Positions 60,165 through 64,000 of a stretch of DNA of 64,000 nt are shown here, piece by piece. Source of the DNA: Monosporascus cannonballus (lineage: Eukaryota; Ascomycota; Sordariomycetes; Xylariales); the NCBI GenBank assembly GCA_004154925.1, contig QJNS01000101.1:186001-250000 (forward strand), read 5' to 3'. The notes beneath the pieces are model-generated. The model made no database searches and was not told the DNA's origin. It saw nothing but the letters and a program-made list of their open reading frames with translations. A program made the position numbers and the translations under genes. Each line of letters opens with the position of its first letter. The stretch's first letter is position 1.

Positions 60165-61411
60165 ATGGCGTCTGCTGACCAGCTAATATCGAACCTCCAG
60201 GGGATCGAGGCTAGTACCTTCGCCAACGAAGCAGAGAGGGTCCGCGCCAGAGATGCGCTCATCGAGGCGCTGCGGAAAGTCCAGTCGCCCTGGGATCTCG
60301 CCTGGGATCATGTTTGGGTGAACGGGGCTACCAACGCCGCCATCAAGACGCTTATCGATGCTGGGGTATTCAGGAAGTGGGCGGAGGCTGGCGGCGAGCC
60401 CATAACCACTGCGCAGCTCGCGGAGCTGACGGGTGCTGACGCACAGCTGCTGAGTATGATGATCCGGCCCTCGGAGCTTGACCTATTGCGAGTGCTCGGA
60501 AGCCTGACCTGAAGCATATAGGGCGTATGTTGAGGGCCATTGCCGGACAGCTCCTCATCCACGAAGTGGCAGAAGATACCTATGCCAGGACGCCGTGGGC
60601 AAAGGCGTTGGCCGAAGACACCTCCTTTGCTGGGATGTACGGCGGTTTCTACCACGAGCTGAACAACCCGATGTTCAGGACGCTGCCCTACTATCTGAAG
60701 GAGACGGGCTTTAAGAACCCGACCAACGTGAACGACTGTAACTTCCAGTACTGGCGTGGTGCAGACGCGAATATGTTCCAGTACGTCGGTACGAACCCGC
60801 TGCTAACCTCCGACTTCAACGACGCCATGGAGTGCCACTCCAAGTATAACCTCACGCCATGGCCTGAAGTCTACCCCACCGAGGCCGTTATAGACGCCGC
60901 GAAGCCGGGCCGCCCCCTGGTCGTTGACGTCGGCGGCAGCAAGGGCCACGATCTCAAGAAGTTCCTCGCCAAACATCCCGATATTCCCGCCGGCAGCCTC
61001 GTTCTCCAGGACCTCCCCGACATCCTCAAGGGGGTGGAGGTCGAGCGGGCCATCGAGATCCAGCCGTACGACTTCTTCACGCCGCAGCCCGTGAAAGGCT
61101 CGCGCGTCTACTTCATGCACAATGTGCTGCACGACTGGCCGGACATCACGGCCACGCAGATCCTGAAGAACATCGCTGCCGGCATGGAAAGGGGATACTC
61201 GAGACTGCTGATTCACGAGAGCCTGGTCAGCAGCGTCAGGCCCCTGTCGCGCGTGTGCGTATCGGACGTCACCATGATGGCGTGCCTGGCAGCCCACGAA
61301 CGATCGGAGGCCGAGTGGGACGAGTTGGTCTCTGGCGCGGGTCTGCGTATAATCAAGATATGGCGGCCTGCGCACTCGGTTGAGAGTGTCATCGAGGCAG
61401 AGCTGGCTTAA
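60165..61411 (+). CDS. SAM-dependent O-methyltransferase (fungal polyketide type)
   Basis: Two exons (60165-60453, 60522-61411) join in frame to 392 residues. The 68-nt intron uses GTATGA...TATAG and restores DAQLLRRMLRAIAGQLLIHE; reading through it hits a stop, so splicing is required. The N-terminal dimerisation/winged-helix domain includes SPWDLAWDHVWVNGATNAAI, FAGMYGGFYHE and FQYWRGAD. The catalytic Rossmann domain has motif I VVDVGGSKGHDLKKF (SAM glycine loop), LQDLPDILKG, and FMHNVLHDWPD with the general-base His before DWPD. SRLLIHESLV and VTMMACLAAHERSEAEW finish the family pattern. Length and motif order fit the O-methyltransferases of fungal aromatic metabolite pathways. No synthase lies next to it within the window, so the substrate is unknown and it may stand alone. 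The neighbours are a transposon and a secreted peroxidase. Confidence 0.93.
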
Positions 61412-63766
61412 GATTTGCATACCCCCGTAGGGCACGGCTTCATAGTTTATCGAGCGTGTTTTGAGTTTGCTGAAGCTGTACCCTCCGTAACCTTCGCTAA
61501 GAGTCCAAGGACCGAGGAACGGTCAGGAGACGTTGCCCTGACGGGCTTTCGAACGTTTCCTGCGGCTTGCTATAGGGAGGCCATGGGCTACGGACCTCAC
61601 TCGAAAGTTCAGTCTTGCATTTGCCTACGCATGCCGAGATGACCCGATCGTATTGTTTAGCCCCGGGGCAGGAGGCGAGTTTGGACTACGTGAAGATCGC
61701 TGCGACCTCCCTGAATGTGCTTTATATTTGGTGAACGCTTCGTCGGACTGGGATTGCTCGAGGTATCACGGTTATCACATGTGTCTATGGCTTACCACGG
61801 TCAGAGAGAAAGGGTAATGGCAAACACATCAAAGAAGAAGCTCGAAAGCTTCGTCGGATAATTCCTCTATTGTTTCAATCCAGCTGTATGTGTAACGACG
61901 TGTTGTGACGACGTGTAGTCTCGGACTGGATGCCCTTTACCCTAGTAGGGCTTACCTCCAGGGCCATGTTGTCGATATTTTTGGCTGACGTCTTATGACA
62001 TAGCAGAAGCGTCGACATACCGTTCAAGGCTATTCAGGTGGTCGCGGATGAAATGCAACATCAAGCGCCCTATAACACCTTCGATTCCTCTGCGCTCTCT
62101 ATTGAATACTTTGGTGATATTCATAAATAATGGCAAGCTGGATATACTCCAATTAGATCAACTAGTAAATAATTCGCGAAATACGTGAATATATGAATTA
62201 AACCCAAATATTACAAGGCGTCACGATGTTACGCTATGTATTATTGATTAGGGCTGCAAGTTGGGTTGTGTTGCATTTTCGTTGCCAGGGTCTTGGTATT
62301 ATACGCGAACACCTGACCGAGGCGAACATAAGGCGTGCCAAGAGAGCTAGGCATATATCATTTAGGGACTCTTTAAATCGGACTTGGCGAAAATTCCGGC
62401 GTCAGCATTGTAACGCCCAATAACTTGCAAGGCCCCTGACTTCTTACGTGCAGCCTTTGAAGTAACTCTGTAATTTGCCCTGATTTCTACATTAGGTAGT
62501 TAAGGATCGACCATAACGTTAGACTCCCGCCAGTGGGGTATGGCTTCGTTGTCGACACATGTGTGGGCCATTGTCGGCGCGTTCCCTATTCGAGGCTTAC
62601 TTAATCTCTCGGCAATCTTCCTAATCAAGCGGTCCACTGCGGCGGCATTAAGCTGGGACCCCTGCGGTGGCCAAGGCCCGATCAAGCCCAAATCGACCCG
62701 GCTGGACGAAGTTGGGAGCGTGCGCCCAATAGTGCTCACCTCGTTGAAGCCACTTCGTATCTCCTTTCCTATTCAATCAAGCGCCACAGCAACGTAGCGC
62801 CTTCGTCCTGAGAGCCATTGTCGACGGGGGCTGGAAGCCTACGGCTTAAAGGGGTAAGAGGGAAAATAGCAGGCCAATTATACATGGATTGGCTTGTTCG
62901 ATTCCTGGCTTCGCCCTTCAACTGCTTGCTAGATAGAATGGAGACTGTGAGCAGGACCACCACAGCTTGCTTCCATAGGGGCGGCCACTCGGAATCAACG
63001 GCGCAACACGAATTTTTTAGCGACTGGCGAAGGCAAGCTGCAAATCGCCGGGGCCGCATTGAGCGGGACCCTTCTGCCAACCGACCCTGCGCAGATCTGG
63101 GTTCGGTGTCTTCCACGCACGGGTCCCCTAAGTTAGCCCTGGTCAGCTGAATACCCAGCTGAATGGAATTCGTCGAATGGCGCCGACGAAAAGCCACCAA
63201 ATGCGCCCTTGTTCCATTGCTTCAGAAGGAACACGTGCCGAATTCCGCAACCTTCATCGTTCCCCTCGTCCCTCAAGCCGCACGAGCGCTACTCCGTGGT
63301 GTCTGCCGTGGACGGGTAGGATTGTCATTAGCTCTTTTTCAATTGGGAATGGTATTCAGCAATGTTTTGTTGGCAATCGATAAATCGGAACAGCTATCAT
63401 ATCGAGCCATATTTTCGAGTATGGCTGGGCGGATGAGTGCCAAGGATGTCGCCCAGACTTCGTATTGCACCCTTGCAGGTGCAGGGGTCTAGTACTAGGC
63501 GCTGGCCGTCTACAGCCCCCTGTCATCAGGATTCCGGATGGATAGCCATATCATCAGGCATGAACAAAAACTCCGACGCTAAGACGTGAGCAAGGTCGAG
63601 GAGAGGTTTGTCGACAGTTTTCCCTGGTAAGTTCGAGCGTCTTGATTCCAGATCCTAGTTATAGGTCTACTCTCATTAATTCAAGGTGTTCGATACGCCA
63701 TGTATTGAACCAGCCGTATCTTAAAGACATTCTCCATCAGCGGATAGGCCAAAGACCAGACTCGAG
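61412..63766. other. Intergenic, no gene seen
   Basis: About 2.35 kb with no recognisable family, exon series or RNA gene. An AT-richer patch lies at about 62100-62220. The right end should hold the peroxidase promoter. A 109-codon + frame at 63163-63492 has a hydrophobic middle but no motif and is not called. Confidence 0.5.
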
Positions 63767-64000
63767 ATGCGGTTGAGTTCTCCAGTGTCCCTGGGGTTTC
63801 TGCTCTCGTGGGGGAGGCTTGTGGGAGCAGACCTGACATGGCCGTCTCCGATCGACGAGCTGGAGGAGATCATGTTTCAGGTGCGAGGTTACCGATCTAG
63901 ACAGTTCGGTGGTACCGTGATGCCGTGTTCGAACGAAGCGTCCGGGCCGGGCAGGGTCGCCGCTGCCGAATGGGTTCGGACGGCTTTCCATGATATGGCG
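63767..64000 (+). CDS. Secreted plant-type heme peroxidase, 5' part only
   Basis: From ATG 63767 the frame is open for 78 codons to the window edge. Residues 1-21 (MRLSSPVSLGFLLSWGRLVG) form a signal peptide, followed by ADLTWPSPIDELEEIMF and VRGYRSRQFGGTVMPCS. AAAEWVRTAFHDMA contains the distal-site signature of class II-like fungal peroxidases: an Arg for peroxide activation and the distal His in FHDMA. Cys in MPCS is a likely disulfide partner. The protein would act outside the cell as a peroxide-dependent oxidase; fungal relatives with this N-terminus often carry WSC domains downstream, which cannot be checked here. The heme-ligand His and C-terminus lie beyond the window. Confidence 0.85.
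   Translation, partial: MRLSSPVSLGFLLSWGRLVGADLTWPSPIDELEEIMFQVRGYRSRQFGGTVMPCSNEASGPGRVAAAEWVRTAFHDMA

Noticed and set aside
1..64000. CRISPR arrays, bacterial operons, riboswitches, phage genes
   Set aside because: No regularly spaced repeats and no prokaryotic gene organisation; intron structure and gene families are fungal throughout.

Overview
The window is nuclear DNA of a filamentous ascomycete (Pezizomycotina, most likely Sordariomycetes). Genes carry many short GT-AG introns of about 50-95 nt with CTAAC/CTGAC-type branch sites. There are fungal-specific families: a Zn2Cys6 regulator, a Pth11/rhodopsin-like membrane protein, a polyketide-type O-methyltransferase and a secreted plant-type peroxidase. 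Transposon copies are AT-rich and full of stop codons in the way RIP (repeat-induced point mutation) produces. Exon models were built by eye; each one reported as intact closes in frame over all junctions.

Layout. 1-6590 is an AT-rich, RIP-degraded block: a Ty3/gypsy relic on the + strand, interrupted by a clean 417-bp solo LTR with a perfect 5-bp target duplication. 6591-19515 has ordinary base composition but no convincing intact gene, only two stretches that look like broken coding sequence. 19516-21139 is a Zn2Cys6 regulator that seems cut short. 21140-25484 is low-complexity intergenic DNA with a 10-N assembly gap.

25485-51944 is the housekeeping core: SCC4/MAU2 cohesin loader (-), an alpha/beta hydrolase (+), RAI1 (-), a 181-aa unknown (+), GET4 (-), an intron-containing tRNA-Gly(CCC) (+), a small mitochondrial membrane protein (+), a PQ-loop protein (+), a 348-aa acidic protein (+), MET12-type methylenetetrahydrofolate reductase (-), a broken aromatic aminotransferase (+), a MITE-like element, and ribosomal protein uL4 (-). 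These genes serve unrelated basal functions; several are paired divergently or convergently with 100-1100 bp between them.

51945-64000 is accessory in character: long gene-free stretches, a Pth11-like rhodopsin-domain protein (+), a complete but RIP-mutated Tc1/mariner element with matching inverted repeats and TA duplications, an O-methyltransferase (+), and the first 78 codons of a secreted heme peroxidase running off the right edge (+).

No CRISPR, phage or bacterial-type system is present. The least explained items are the gene-free 13-kb segment with coding-like debris, the truncated regulator, the broken aminotransferase, the MITE, and two or three conserved-looking proteins of unknown function.
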